A stretch of 64,000 bases of DNA, taken from contig NC_044012.1 of assembly GCF_900496995.4 (NCBI RefSeq), positions 22,420,759-22,484,758 of the forward strand, read 5' to 3'. Below, one piece after another: positions 23,801 to 35,800 of the stretch. The translations under genes and the position numbers were made by a program. This DNA is from Aquila chrysaetos chrysaetos. Lineage: Eukaryota > Chordata > Aves > Accipitriformes > Accipitridae. The notes under the pieces are model-generated. The model was not told where the DNA came from, did no database searches, and saw nothing but the letters and a program-made list of their open reading frames with translations. Each line of letters starts with the position of its first letter. The stretch's first letter is position 1.

Positions 23801-26800
23801 CCAGGCGAAGGGCTCGCCTTCATGAAAACACCATGGACATGGGGAGCTGATCAGGGACCTGATGGTGAGCCAAACCTGCGCACTGCCCATCACCGTCCCA
23901 CTGAGCCTTCGGGCTGCAGGTACCCATCCTCAGCATAGGGTAGGGGTGACAGTGCACGCCTAGGGTCCCCACAGGAACTAACAGCCTTCCTCCCACCCCT
24001 CAAGTCCCCTTGGCTGATGGGTGCCAACCCGTTGGTACCTTTGAAGTTGGCACTTCCTTTGACCGTGACTCAAAGAGATGCTCCAGTTTGGAAGCATTGA
24101 CCTCAACGTTCTGCAGGGACGCCCACAGTGTCGCCTGGCCAAACCTGCCCGGCCCCACAGTGCCATCCAGCTGCTTCAGCTCCTTCCAGAAGAGTTTCAC
24201 TGTCCTCTTCTTCTTGGCCTGGGAGGGGCCATCTGTTGCTGAAGGGCCTGGCAGTCCTGGGGGGGGTGGGCAGCCGGGGACCGCAGGAGGTGGAGGTGGA
24301 GGTGGTGGGCAGCCAGGGATCGCAGGAGGTGGAGGTGGAGGTGGTGGGCAGCCAGGGATCGCAGGAGGCGGAGGTGGAGGTGGTGGGCAGCCAGGGACCG
24401 CAGGAAGTAGAGGAGGAACCATGAGGGCTCCAGCACTCGTAGCTTCAATACCAGGTGGGAGGAAGGAGCCATTGGCCATGGGCCCTTTGTCCAAGATGTC
24501 AAAGTCTTCTTCTTCCCCCAAATCAGTGAAGTCCAGGTCCTTGATCTTCAGCTGCATGGGGCTGGCCTCCAGGTGCTCCCACGTCAGCTCCACATCCTTC
24601 TTGATGGGCATCATCCCAGTGTTCTCCAGTTTCTGCATGTGGGTCTCGGCATCTATGCTGGACACGGCACGTGCCAGCTTGGCGTGGGCGCTGGCCACTG
24701 GCCCGTCTGGAGCCCTGCCATGGTGCCAGGTACCCTCCTGCTCCCGACTGCCACCTCCCTCAGCGTCCATCTCCACCTCGCCCTGGACCAGGAGGGACGA
24801 CGGGACCTCGGGGAAGACCTTCTCCCTCCCCGGCTCCAAGGAGCCCTTGGCATAGAGCATGTCCAGCATAAACTTGGTGTCAGAGGAGATGGTGCTGCAG
24901 GAGTCAGTGGTGTCTGGCCGAGCTAGGCGAGACCCTGCAGGGAGAGGGGGAGAGGTTGGGACAGCCCGCTTGGAGGGGACAGATGCTGCTGGGCTGCACA
25001 TAGAGTTGGGGTCCTGCTCCCCAATAGGGTGTGCTTAGATGCCAGTATTCAAGAGTGGGGTGGGGAGGTACCACCCAGCCCCTCCATGGCTCTGGGCATC
25101 ACAGGCATGGGCTGGGGGCAGAAGGGCCACTTAGACCCACCCCAGGGACCCTGATGAGCCCAGAGCTGGGAACACACGCCCTGGCAGCACCTACTTATAC
25201 TGGGTGGCTCCATCCCAGGCTCAGGGGTGCCGCTGTCCCTGTCCCACGCAAGAGTGGTGGGATGCTCCAGCGCAGCATCGCTGAGGACATCAAGCCGTCC
25301 CTTGGCCATGGAAGAGATCTTCTCCTTCTGGGCTGCAGCCAAGTTCTCCAAGAAGCGAGCTCTGTGAGACAGGGGTGGACATTGGCTGGGAGCAAGGCAG
25401 GGACGGGGACGATGGGCAAACCATGCCATGCCACACTGCACAGCCAGCCCCACAGCACAGAAACCCCTTGCACTGGCCACACCGCATTGGGGACCCAGAG
25501 GATTCAACCTCCTCCGAGCCCTGCAGAGAGACAGGTGATGCCACCATGGCTCGGGGACAGGGATGCCACAGCCCCATGGGAGCCAATGGCTCGTGCCATC
25601 AGGGTGCCACCATCACCTCTTGGTCCCAATGGACCTGGTGCTCAGCACAACCCTCATCCAAAAGCTGCAAAACCCAGGAGGGTGCCCGGGCAGAGACTCA
25701 TGGGGACCCTCCTGCTCCTCATGCCCTGCGTGGCCAGCGCCCAGACGCCTCCGGCCGGGTGCCGGCCTGAGGAAGCACATGCCTGGAGACACACGCATGC
25801 CTCTACTTACTCAAACTTCCTCAAAATAGGCTTGTCCCCATGCAAAGAGGGGGCATCCTCCCGCCTGAGGGAAAACAGGGGTTAGCCCCCACTGTCAGCA
25901 GCCCTCTGGGGCTCGTGCCTCCTGCACGCACCCACCTGGCAGCTCTCCAGCGTAGGACCCTCGCCCCACCATCACCCCATGGCCCTGGAGTTCATGGGGA
26001 GCCAGGAGAGCCCCAGCAAGTCCCCTCCTGCCCAGGCACCACAAGGCATTGGGTGCTGCCGAGACAGGGCACCGTTCCCCACCACCAGAACCACCCAGTT
26101 TGCCACCAGGATGGCGATGTCAGCCCCCTGCCAGCCCCGGGATGGGCTGTGCCACCTCCAGCAGGGACACCTCACCCCAGAAGAGGAGGATCAGAGGGTG
26201 CCATCACTTCGTGGGGTATGCTGGCGATGGGGGGAGCGGGTTGGGGTCCCACAGGCAGGGCTCAGAGGGGACAGGCAAGGGATGGAAGAGGTGAGGGATG
26301 GGAGCAGCGAGCAGGTCAGGGCAGTGCCCCCTCCTGCCGGAGCATCATGCCGGGAGGGAGCACACGCATGCAGAGCCCAGGCACTTACCAGACAGGGGCA
26401 GTTTGGCGCAGCCTGCAAAAGGAAAGATAGAAAGAGTGGGCAGAGGAGAGGGCAAGCGTGGGCAGAAAGAAGGAGTGAGGAGCTGGAGCAGAGCTGTACG
26501 TGCCCGAAGGATGCCCTGGAGCCCCTGGCCAGACCCTCTCAGATGCCCACTCCCCCGTCACACTTCTCTCCAGCCCTGGTGACCACCTTGACCCTGTTTC
26601 CCCCTGGGACAGGTGCACCCCACGCTCCTGGGAGCCCCCCCCCACGCACCCAGCCCCTCCTGGCTCCGTACTTGTAGATGCTGCGCTCGCCTGGGCCCGG
26701 GGGCTGCTCCTTCTCGGCCGGCGGGGAGGCCAGGGCCAGCCGCATGCTGGATGCGCTGTTGTAGATGCTGCTGGGACAGGGTCTGGAAGAAGAGATGACA

Positions 26801-29800
26801 GGGACTGAGAGCAGGTCCCACTGCGCTGCCCTCCACCCCGGCACCAGGGATGGACCCGAGCGCTGCTCACGCCACATCCCAGCATCTTCACCATCCCAGG
26901 AGCATCCCCTCCAGCCGCACTTACTCTGCTGGGCTGCTTGGCGTAGGGACAGCCGGCATGTCCTCGATGAGGGGCTCCTTCGGAGTGTCAGGGGACCCCA
27001 AAAGTGGCTGGGCATCGGGGCCAGGCTCTGGGCAGCCACCCTGGGATCGCCACCCACGGCGGCCCTCTTCCGTCCTCCTCCTCTCCTTGCGTCCCCCCGG
27101 GGGTGGCTCCTCTACCCCATCCTCCAGCTTCAGAGCGCTCTGCAGAGGGGCCGGGGGGGCATGGCACCAGGCACGGCACCCCTGCCACCCCACGCACCCG
27201 CCCTCCCCGCTGCCACGGGACGTGGCACGCAGCCGGATCCCGCAGGTGCCCCGCTCACTTCGTAGAGCGTGAACTGCTGCTTCAAGTCAAGGTCGGTGCC
27301 CTTGCTGCCCAGGTGCTGCTGCACCACCCGCTCCATGCCCTGCTGCTCCAGGCAGTCCGTCACATCGTAGAAGGTGTCCTGGTCCGGGAGGGCTGCCAGT
27401 GTCTGAGCAGGACCAGAGGGACGCTGCTGGGACCGGTGTGACCCACACCGAGCCCCGCCAGCATGGTACCATGGGGACACCCTGCCACCCCCCCCCCCCC
27501 CCCCCCGAGACCTTGTTGATCAGTGTCATGGCGAACACCAGCAGCTCCGTGTCAGCCCCGTTGCGTTGCTCCAGGATGGCCATCAGGTTGGACCACGGAC
27601 ACATGCCTGAGAAAAGCGACATGCGAAGGTGACACGTGGGCCATGGGGGGGACACCGTTCCCCCAGCGGGGACCTCATGGGTGGCTGGGTCTGCACCCAC
27701 CTCTCGCCCTGTCCACGGCATTGATAGCACGGATGAGGAGCAGGGCGTTGGGTTCCGTGTACTCCACGAACACCAGCAGCAGCTTCAGTGCCATCTTCAC
27801 CACCAGGCGAAACTGGGACAAGGAATGGCGGCTGGGACGGTGGCAGGGGGCTGCCAGTGCAATGCTGGGGCACTGCAGCGTGGCTGTGCCCATGCCCCAG
27901 GGCTGGGGACTTTGCCTTGGGGCCAAGGACCAGCCTGCAGCTGTGATGCTGATGGCCAAGGGGCACCGGGAATGGACCCGGAGTGGGACCTTCTCTTACT
28001 CAAGCTCTGTGCCCAGGAGCACAGTCACGTCAGGATGGGGAGCTCTGGGGACCCTGGGTGAATTCCAGATGGGTGGGAGCAGGACCGAACACCCCCAAAG
28101 GTACCAGGGCACCGAGTCCAAAGGCAAAGGGTGGGGTAAATCTCCCAAGGGATGGTGCAAGGGGACAGCCACAAGCAGGGAAGGTGGGGGTGCAGTGGGG
28201 GGCACAAGGGCAGCGGGGGCTTACTGGGCTTCCCGACAGCGTGTACAGCCACTGGACAGTCTCATTGTGGTTGATAACACCCTGCATCCCATCCACAAAG
28301 AGCATGATCTGGCTCAAGGCTGCAAGGCAGAGAGTGGGCAGGGTCACGGCATGGCAGGCAGGGCTGCAGCAGGCAGGGGTAGGGCTTTCCCCTCCCTGCA
28401 CAGCGTTGCCACGCCAAGGGCAAGGTCTGGCAGCTGCTGGCAAGGTAGCCCAGGCAAACTTGCTGGCTCACCCCCACTGAGTGCCAGCCTTCCTCCCTGG
28501 GGATGAGAGGTGCCCTGTACCCAAATACCAACCCCGGAGGATGTAATTCTGGTAGTTCTGGTCGGCCTCTGCCCCCACTTTGATCAGGCACGTCAGCCCA
28601 TCCAGGTTCACAAACTCCGGGACCAGGTCCTTGTCCTCCTGCGGGGTGAAGGTCAGGAGTTACCACAGCGTGGGAAGGCAGCCAGCCCTGGGGGAGCCCC
28701 CCCCCCCCCGCCCAAACCCCGCAGCGCACTGCCATCACTGTACCTGAAAGAGCTGCTTGAGGGAGAAGAGGGATCGCCGCAGCTCTGGCCCCTGCGAGTT
28801 GTACAGCTTCTCTGGAAGGAACGGAGAGATGCAGCATGATGGCCTGGCCCGCAGGGGCTTGCTGCTGAACCAGGGCTCCGAAATTCTCCCGGCTGCCTGG
28901 GAAAGCCCCACATCCTGACTCAACTCTTGCACCGTCCCCCCAGGATGCCGGCACTGCCTGGCTGTCAGACACGCAGGGTGGAAGCAGCTGCAGTTCCACA
29001 ACTACTTATTTCAGCCCTGCCACCTTCCTATTTCCTTTTTTTTCTTTTTTGCTTTTTTTTTTTCTGCCCAGCAATGACATAAATATCCCCTCTGGTTTCC
29101 TGTGCAGAACCGAAACAGGAACACGGGCAGGAGGCAGAGCTACTTTTAGCCGTCCCTCCCCGAGCACAGCCCTGGCACAGTCCTGGAACCCCCAGCAGCC
29201 CCGTGGCTTAGGAAGAGCAGCGGGATGCGGATGGGAAGGACGGACCGGCTGCTCGGGGACAATAGGACAGTCACTGGGCTGGAGGCTGGATGGAGAGTAC
29301 GTGCTCATGGGGATGGTGCGTGCGGGTAGGAGCCAACATGGAGCAGCCGGGGCAATGGGAAGCCAGAAAGCCCTGTTACAACGAGCGGAGACCAAAAGCA
29401 TCGGGAGCCAGCACTTCCCACATCCAAGAATTGAGTTATCTGAGCATCCCGAGTTATTTGGGTCAGCTTTAGAGCTGTCCCAAGCCAAAAGCGAGCTGTC
29501 CAAGGAGCCCTCTAGACATGCCGACGAGGGCTCTGTAAAACACAAGGTCCTGGCAGCCTCCTCCGCACACTTATTGGCTTGTCAGAGCAGCCGAGAGGGA
29601 AAGCAGAGCAGCCTGGGGCTCAGCCGGAGCCTGGGAACCACTGGCAGAGCATGACCCCGAGCCCGGCCTTCCTGCCCCTTCCCGTATCGCTTGGCTGCAG
29701 CCCTGCACGGCAAGCTGATGCCCAGCCAGCATTGCTCTGCTCAGCACTTGTTTTCACCCCTGCTAAGGAGGAAAAAAGGCTCGAGACTCCCAAATATTTT

Positions 29801-32800
29801 GCAGGACCTCCGAGCAGGTTGCCCAAAACCGCGACAGTGCTTTCTGCTGCGCTCAAGCTATTTGTTTGTATTCCGCAAAGCTGTATTTAGACCTTGCCTG
29901 AATGACCCAGAATATCTGCAGTGGTCGGTGGGTTGCCAGCTGAAGAGACAAAAGTCCCGATCTCTGAGGATGGAGGGGATTAATGCAGCAGGTCCCCACC
30001 AGCCTCGCGGAGACCATGTCCCCTGCATCTCTGGGAGGGCTTATGGTGTGGGAGCAGCCCTGGGCTGTATTGGTCCCTCTCTCCATCACAAAAAGCCCGG
30101 CCAAAACTCACCGCAGACACCAAACCCCCACCATCTGGGGGGGCAAGCTGCCAGACCCGCACCAGCCTGGAGGAAGGAGCAGCCCCAACTCACCAATAAT
30201 GGCGTGGACTCGGACGGAGAGCTGTGTGCGCAGGATCAGGGTTGGCCGTCTCCCCTTCCTAAAGTGGGGGAAACACCGTGTGAGTGCCTGCAGCGGGACC
30301 ACCGCAGCCCCCGGCACTCACACACACGTGGGGTCCCCGTGTCCTGTCCCCGGAGGGCTCAGGCACCCCACATGCCTCACCTGACCTCCTCGTAGAAACC
30401 CTCCAGATCATCCTTCTGCTCCAGCAGGGACAAGTCGAGGTCTAGGTAGTGTCCGGAGGGAGAGACCTGCAGCGTGCAGTCCTCCAGCTGGGGATGCAGA
30501 CAGCCTGGCTGAGCCCCTGTGCCCACTACCTCCCTCCTGGCTCCCGGAGGATGCAGCATCCCTGGGTCACCCTCCCACCTGCACCAAACCCACCAGACAG
30601 ACACATCCCGGAGCAGGGCGGCAGGTCCCACCCTGTCCCCAAGTGCTGGCCCTGCAGGGAGATGCCCCAGCACCCTCTGCCCCAGCTTAGTGGCGGATTG
30701 AGAGAAACATGGAGCCCCAGGCTGGGAAAAGGCAGAGTGAGGGCGGGCCTGCTGCCGCCAGGCTCCTCGGCAATCCCTTGGGTAGGAGCCATGTGAAGAG
30801 GCTGATCCACACCCTGGGGCTCCCCTTAGTCAGCTGAGGTGCAACCGAGGTAGGATCTGTCTCCTTGCCTGGGCACGTGAATCACCTCCGTCTGTGGGGA
30901 CTGGGTCTGCGGGAACTGCCAAGGCACCCTGCCCAGTCAGGGACACCCCAAACCAGAGCAAATCCCACCGGGATGTCCCCTGGCTGACGCAGCCTCTGGC
31001 TCAGCCCACAGCCATGTGGCATCTTCCAGCGGGACAGGGAAAAGCACAGCCCAAGGCAATGCTGGGGTGAGGGCATCTTCCCCGAAAGTCCACATACAGA
31101 ACCCATGTTGCACCCCGACCAGCAGGCATGGCACCCAGAGGTGCTCCAGGCATGGCACCCACAAAGCCCCTGAGCCACCTGGGACCCAGCAGCACCCCAC
31201 AGCACCCAGGCAGGTCTCCTGGGTGAAATCCCGATGCGACAAGGCAATTTGCCTTCAAGCAACCCTGCCACCCCAGTGCATCTGGACCTGTCCCTAAAGC
31301 ATTTGCAGCCCCCTCCTCCTAGCTCACTCCACCTCCAAGGAACTGCTGCTCCTTTCCAAATCTGCACAGCAGTGCTGTGTAACCACCTGGGGAGCTGAGG
31401 ACCGGGGACAAAACCCTATTATTGGGTTTTATATAAAACCGTGCCCTGGCCACCCTAGGGCAGGCTGGTGACCCACAGCAATGCTGGGTATGGCTCCTGC
31501 ATCTCACTGCGGTTGCTTTCCATGAAAGCCCCATCTCCTCAAGTCACAAGATCGTGCGAGAGCTCGCACGTACGACTTCACTGCGAGCCTGACATTAAAA
31601 CCAGAGGGCAAAGAAAAAATGCCACGTGCATTAAAATAATTAATGGCCCTGACTAAGCCTTGGGATAACAGGCAATTTGGCAGGGCACTGCTGTTGGGTT
31701 AGACGCAGTTGTTATGTTGTTAGTGTCCTGCTCCACCTCCCGCGGTTGCTGGCCACGCCAGCCAGCCATGGCAACGTGCACCAAACACAGGCTGCTGGCA
31801 CCGGGGCAAGTGCTCCTGGCTGCCAGCTCTGCCTCTGTGATGGGCATCACTAATGCTGACCCCACACAGGGTTTGCTTACTGGGGAAAGCTTCAATTCTT
31901 CCACAGGGACAGGCTCTCCTGGGCACCCCTGCATCTGCCTGGGCATCCCTTCAGGCATCCCTGCATCTGCCCAGGCATTCTTGCATCTTCCCAGGCACTC
32001 AAACACAGCAAAGAGCAACTCACAGCTCCAACACAAAAACTTTGCCTTCTCTGGGCTGCCAGAGCCCCGGCAAGTCGGAGTTAACATCCCCAGCTCTTAC
32101 CGGGGCTGGTGACATGTCCCAGCTGGCGGAGGAAGCCAAGCGCCTGGGACTCGACCCGGCGCGTTTCCCGTGTGAGCTTGGCGGCACTCCCCATGAGGGG
32201 TGCTCCGAGCACTGGGCCTGGGTTTGGCTGCGACCCCCCTGGCGAGCACCAGCCCCCTGGGATGGATACAGGCCGTCCCAGGCTCGTGCTGCCCTGCCAA
32301 AAATCCGGGGCGGCACTTCCGCGCCAGGGAACACTGACTGCCCCAGGGCCGGGGTTACACTGGTTATTCGGATGAGGGGTTTACACCATGCAGGATTTGA
32401 GCTGGGACCTTGGGGCTGTGCTGCTGGGGACGGCACGTCGGGGTCACGGGGTACTGACAGCTCCCGGCGCAGGGCAGCTGTGATCCGTCTGCCTCCTGCC
32501 TGTAAAAGCATTTTAAAATGAGCTGGGCTTTGAGGGTCATGGGGACTTGCAGGCAAAGTGGAGCTGGGGGAGGAAAGCATCCCACGCTCACACCTCCAGC
32601 CTGTGGCTCCTGGGAACCCCAGCCATCCCGCAGCAGCACTCATGTTCTTCATCCACGGCATGGGGAGGTTTTGGGGTCTTGCTGAGGACAAGATGCCGGT
32701 GGCAGCCCCAGAGGGGGACAAGGACCCTACGGCCCAGAGAGGGTTTCCCTGCCGGTGTTAAAAAAAAAAACCATTACCTACCCTGTTGCCTCAAATCTGA

Positions 32801-35800
32801 GACATGGGGAAGGTAAAAACACACGGATCTCCCTGATCCTACCAACACCCAGCAGCTGTGGCCAGCTTCGAAGCTCAGCGAGGACACACAAGCCAGGCAA
32901 GCGAGCCCCCAGGGAAAGCCACCTCCCCCTGGAGTGGGACTTCCCTCCCAAACCATGGGGGTAAGATAGAGACATCTCCACCTCTGAGACGGAGGCAACC
33001 TCCACCCACAGCTGAACACACGCCACCCACCACGGCATCACATCTTCCTGCTCGCCCCTATCACGGCATCCCCACCCGGGAGGATGCTCCAAGGCCAGGC
33101 AGTGAATATCCTCTTTATCTGCCAGCAGAGGAAACACTTTTCCCCCCCCCTAACACTTTCTTTTTGCAGTAACCACAATTTCCTAATGTCTCTGCAGCTC
33201 TTCTAGGAAGGCTATGGGGAAATTACAGAAAAAAATATATTATTTGCTCCTGAGGCAGCAGTTAAACACAAGGCATTGGCGGGTCAGAAACGCCTGGCAT
33301 CACAACCCTCTGCCCACCCTCCCAAAACATATGGGGACTGATGGTTTATAGAGCTATGCCACAGGAGTAATGCTAGCCGGCAACCAAGCCCATTCACCGC
33401 GATTCAGTTTCAGGGCTAAGAGGGGTGTTTATTGCCTGGGCACTTGGTCGCTGCCTCCTGCCCGCTCCTGCCTGATGGATTGCAGCAAGTGGATGGGAGT
33501 GCTGCCATTGCCTTATCATGGCAGGGGAAAAAAAAAAAAAATAATACCCAGAGATCCCTCCGGGCCTGGAGGTCACCCAGTTAGCCCAGAACTGCACACT
33601 CACTCGCGCACATCCCTCTTGAACCTCGTCTGAGGCTTGTTGCTCATTAACGGATCCCTCATTTCTCAGCAGCAGCAAGAGGACCCCACTCCTGGCAAGC
33701 AGCCGGTGATCCTGGCAAAGCCATGACACAAATGCCTGGCCGTGGCTCCTGTCCCAGGACCCACGTGAGGACCATGCCGAGAGCCGGGGAGCGCCGGAGG
33801 CTGCTGAGCACTGACACTCGGCTCTAAGCATTCAGCAAGAAGCAGAGGGCAGAGTTTCAAAGCGGTTAAGTCAGGGGGATGGCAGCACTGCCAACAATCC
33901 TGTCTCACTGCTTTCATGCCTGCCAGAGGTCAAGTGGGGCAAAGACCCTCGGCAAACACCCCCCTCAAGCTGGTTAGGAAACAGAGAACAAGCAGGGCTG
34001 GTGGTATGGGGCTTGTGCGCTTCATGCGTTCACCAAGGTCGCCCCAGCAGCTCTCCTCTATCAAGTCCGAGAGCTCGCAGCAAGCTCACGGCACCGAGGC
34101 CAGCGAGCTGTTTGCTCTTCCCCAGGTTTCCAGGGGAGGAAGGGGAAAGCAAAGCTCCAGCCCATTGGATTTTGCAATTGTTTGGAAAAATCCTTAGATT
34201 CAGAGGTGAGATAGTGCCAGGGGCAAGTGAGCGCAGTGGCCTTTGGGGACCAAAGGGACAGCCAAAAAAACCTGCCCTGTCAAAACCTGCCTGCGGAGGT
34301 TCAGAAAACCCCCACACCCAAGGCGAGCATCACCCAAGGGTACTAGTAAAATGCTGGAAAGCAAGAGAAGATAGTATCGGCCTGGAGCCGAACAATGCAG
34401 CAGCCACAAACAAAGCGGGAAGGTATTTTCAAGCACAAACACGCTTTCCGGAGAGCATGAAAAAGTCATCAGCAGCAGGTCATGCTTGGGGAGAGGAAGT
34501 GCCGAGGGTGTCACAGGGCAGGACGGGCTGTTCGAGGCAGCGATGCCGGCATGAGAAACCTCCTGTTCCTCATCTCTAGGCTGTTCCCAGCTCAGGGAGC
34601 AGCTTTGCCGTGCCCGGGGAGGGCAGCACCCGGCTGGTCCCCCATGGCAGCTCATCCCCTGGGTGCCTGCAGTTCGGTCCTCCTCCATCGATGTGGGGAC
34701 CCCCAGCCCACCTCCCTCTCGGCCGTGGCATCCTCCTGCTGGTGCTTTGCAGCTCCAGGCACGCTGTCCTGCAGGACAAGCCTGGCACCGGGCATCCCTA
34801 GCTGAATTTTTTTTTACAGCCAGTTCCTTGGGAAAAAATCGGACTGTTCATTTACTAATTTTAGGGCGGCGAGTAATGGAGATGAGCGCTACCTGGCGCA
34901 AAGGGCACCAAGGGAGGTTTCGGCTGGTTGTGCCAGGGTAATGACATCTGCATGGCTCCGGGGTGCCAGTTCTGAATTTGGACTGAACTGGGTGGCTCAG
35001 GAGACTGACCTTGCTCTGCAGTGTGTAAATCCCACTGCAGGAGGCTCCCTATGAAGACATCAGCTCATATAAACCCCAGCCAGCATCCCAGCTTGCCAGG
35101 CTGGGATGTACCACAGCCCTCGCTGGCTCAGAAAGCTCTGTGTAATAAAAGCAGCATGGTTTATAACCTATATGGTCTATATAAACCAGGAATCTGGCTT
35201 ATAAGCCCAGAGCAGGGTCCTAGCCGCTCGCCTGCGATTTTACCAAGGGTCATGGGGCAATGCAGGGAAACTACAGAAAAAAACACCCAGAGCTTGGCTT
35301 AGGCAGAGAAAAGAGCCTGAAATCCCACAATCAACACACCTCTGCTGGGCACAGGACCTCCTTGCGATGCTCCTGCCCTCGGGAACGCCATGTCCAGCCC
35401 GCTGCGTGCCACCACAGCAGCACCCTGGGCTGGCGATCCCCTTACAGCCAGCTCCTGCCCAGGGAGGAGAGCACATGCCTGAAATCTGAGTTTGCCTCAT
35501 TCGTCATGTCTCGGGGCTGTTTGTTCCCAAACAAACTCCATTTAGTCACCGCCTAAAAATCCCATGACGGCGACGACATGGGACGCTGCTGCTTTGCTCC
35601 AAGAAAAATGAAAAGGGGGATGAAAGGGAGTTTTTTTGCTACAGGCAAAGGTCTCGCAGCGATCCCCTCTCCCCCGGCAGGCCACCAAGCTCAGTGCCAG
35701 GCACACCAAGCCGATTTCCCCTTCCTGCTGCCCCCATCTCTCCTGCCTGGCTCCAGGCAGGGCACACTCCCCCTGCCTGCCTGGGTTCCTGCCTCCCTTG

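Noticed and set aside
35158-35187. Inverted repeat GGTTTATA...TATAAACC and CArG-like CCTATATGG in FHOD1 intron 1
   Set aside because: The CArG core is one base short, and an 8-bp inverted repeat in AT-rich DNA is expected by chance.
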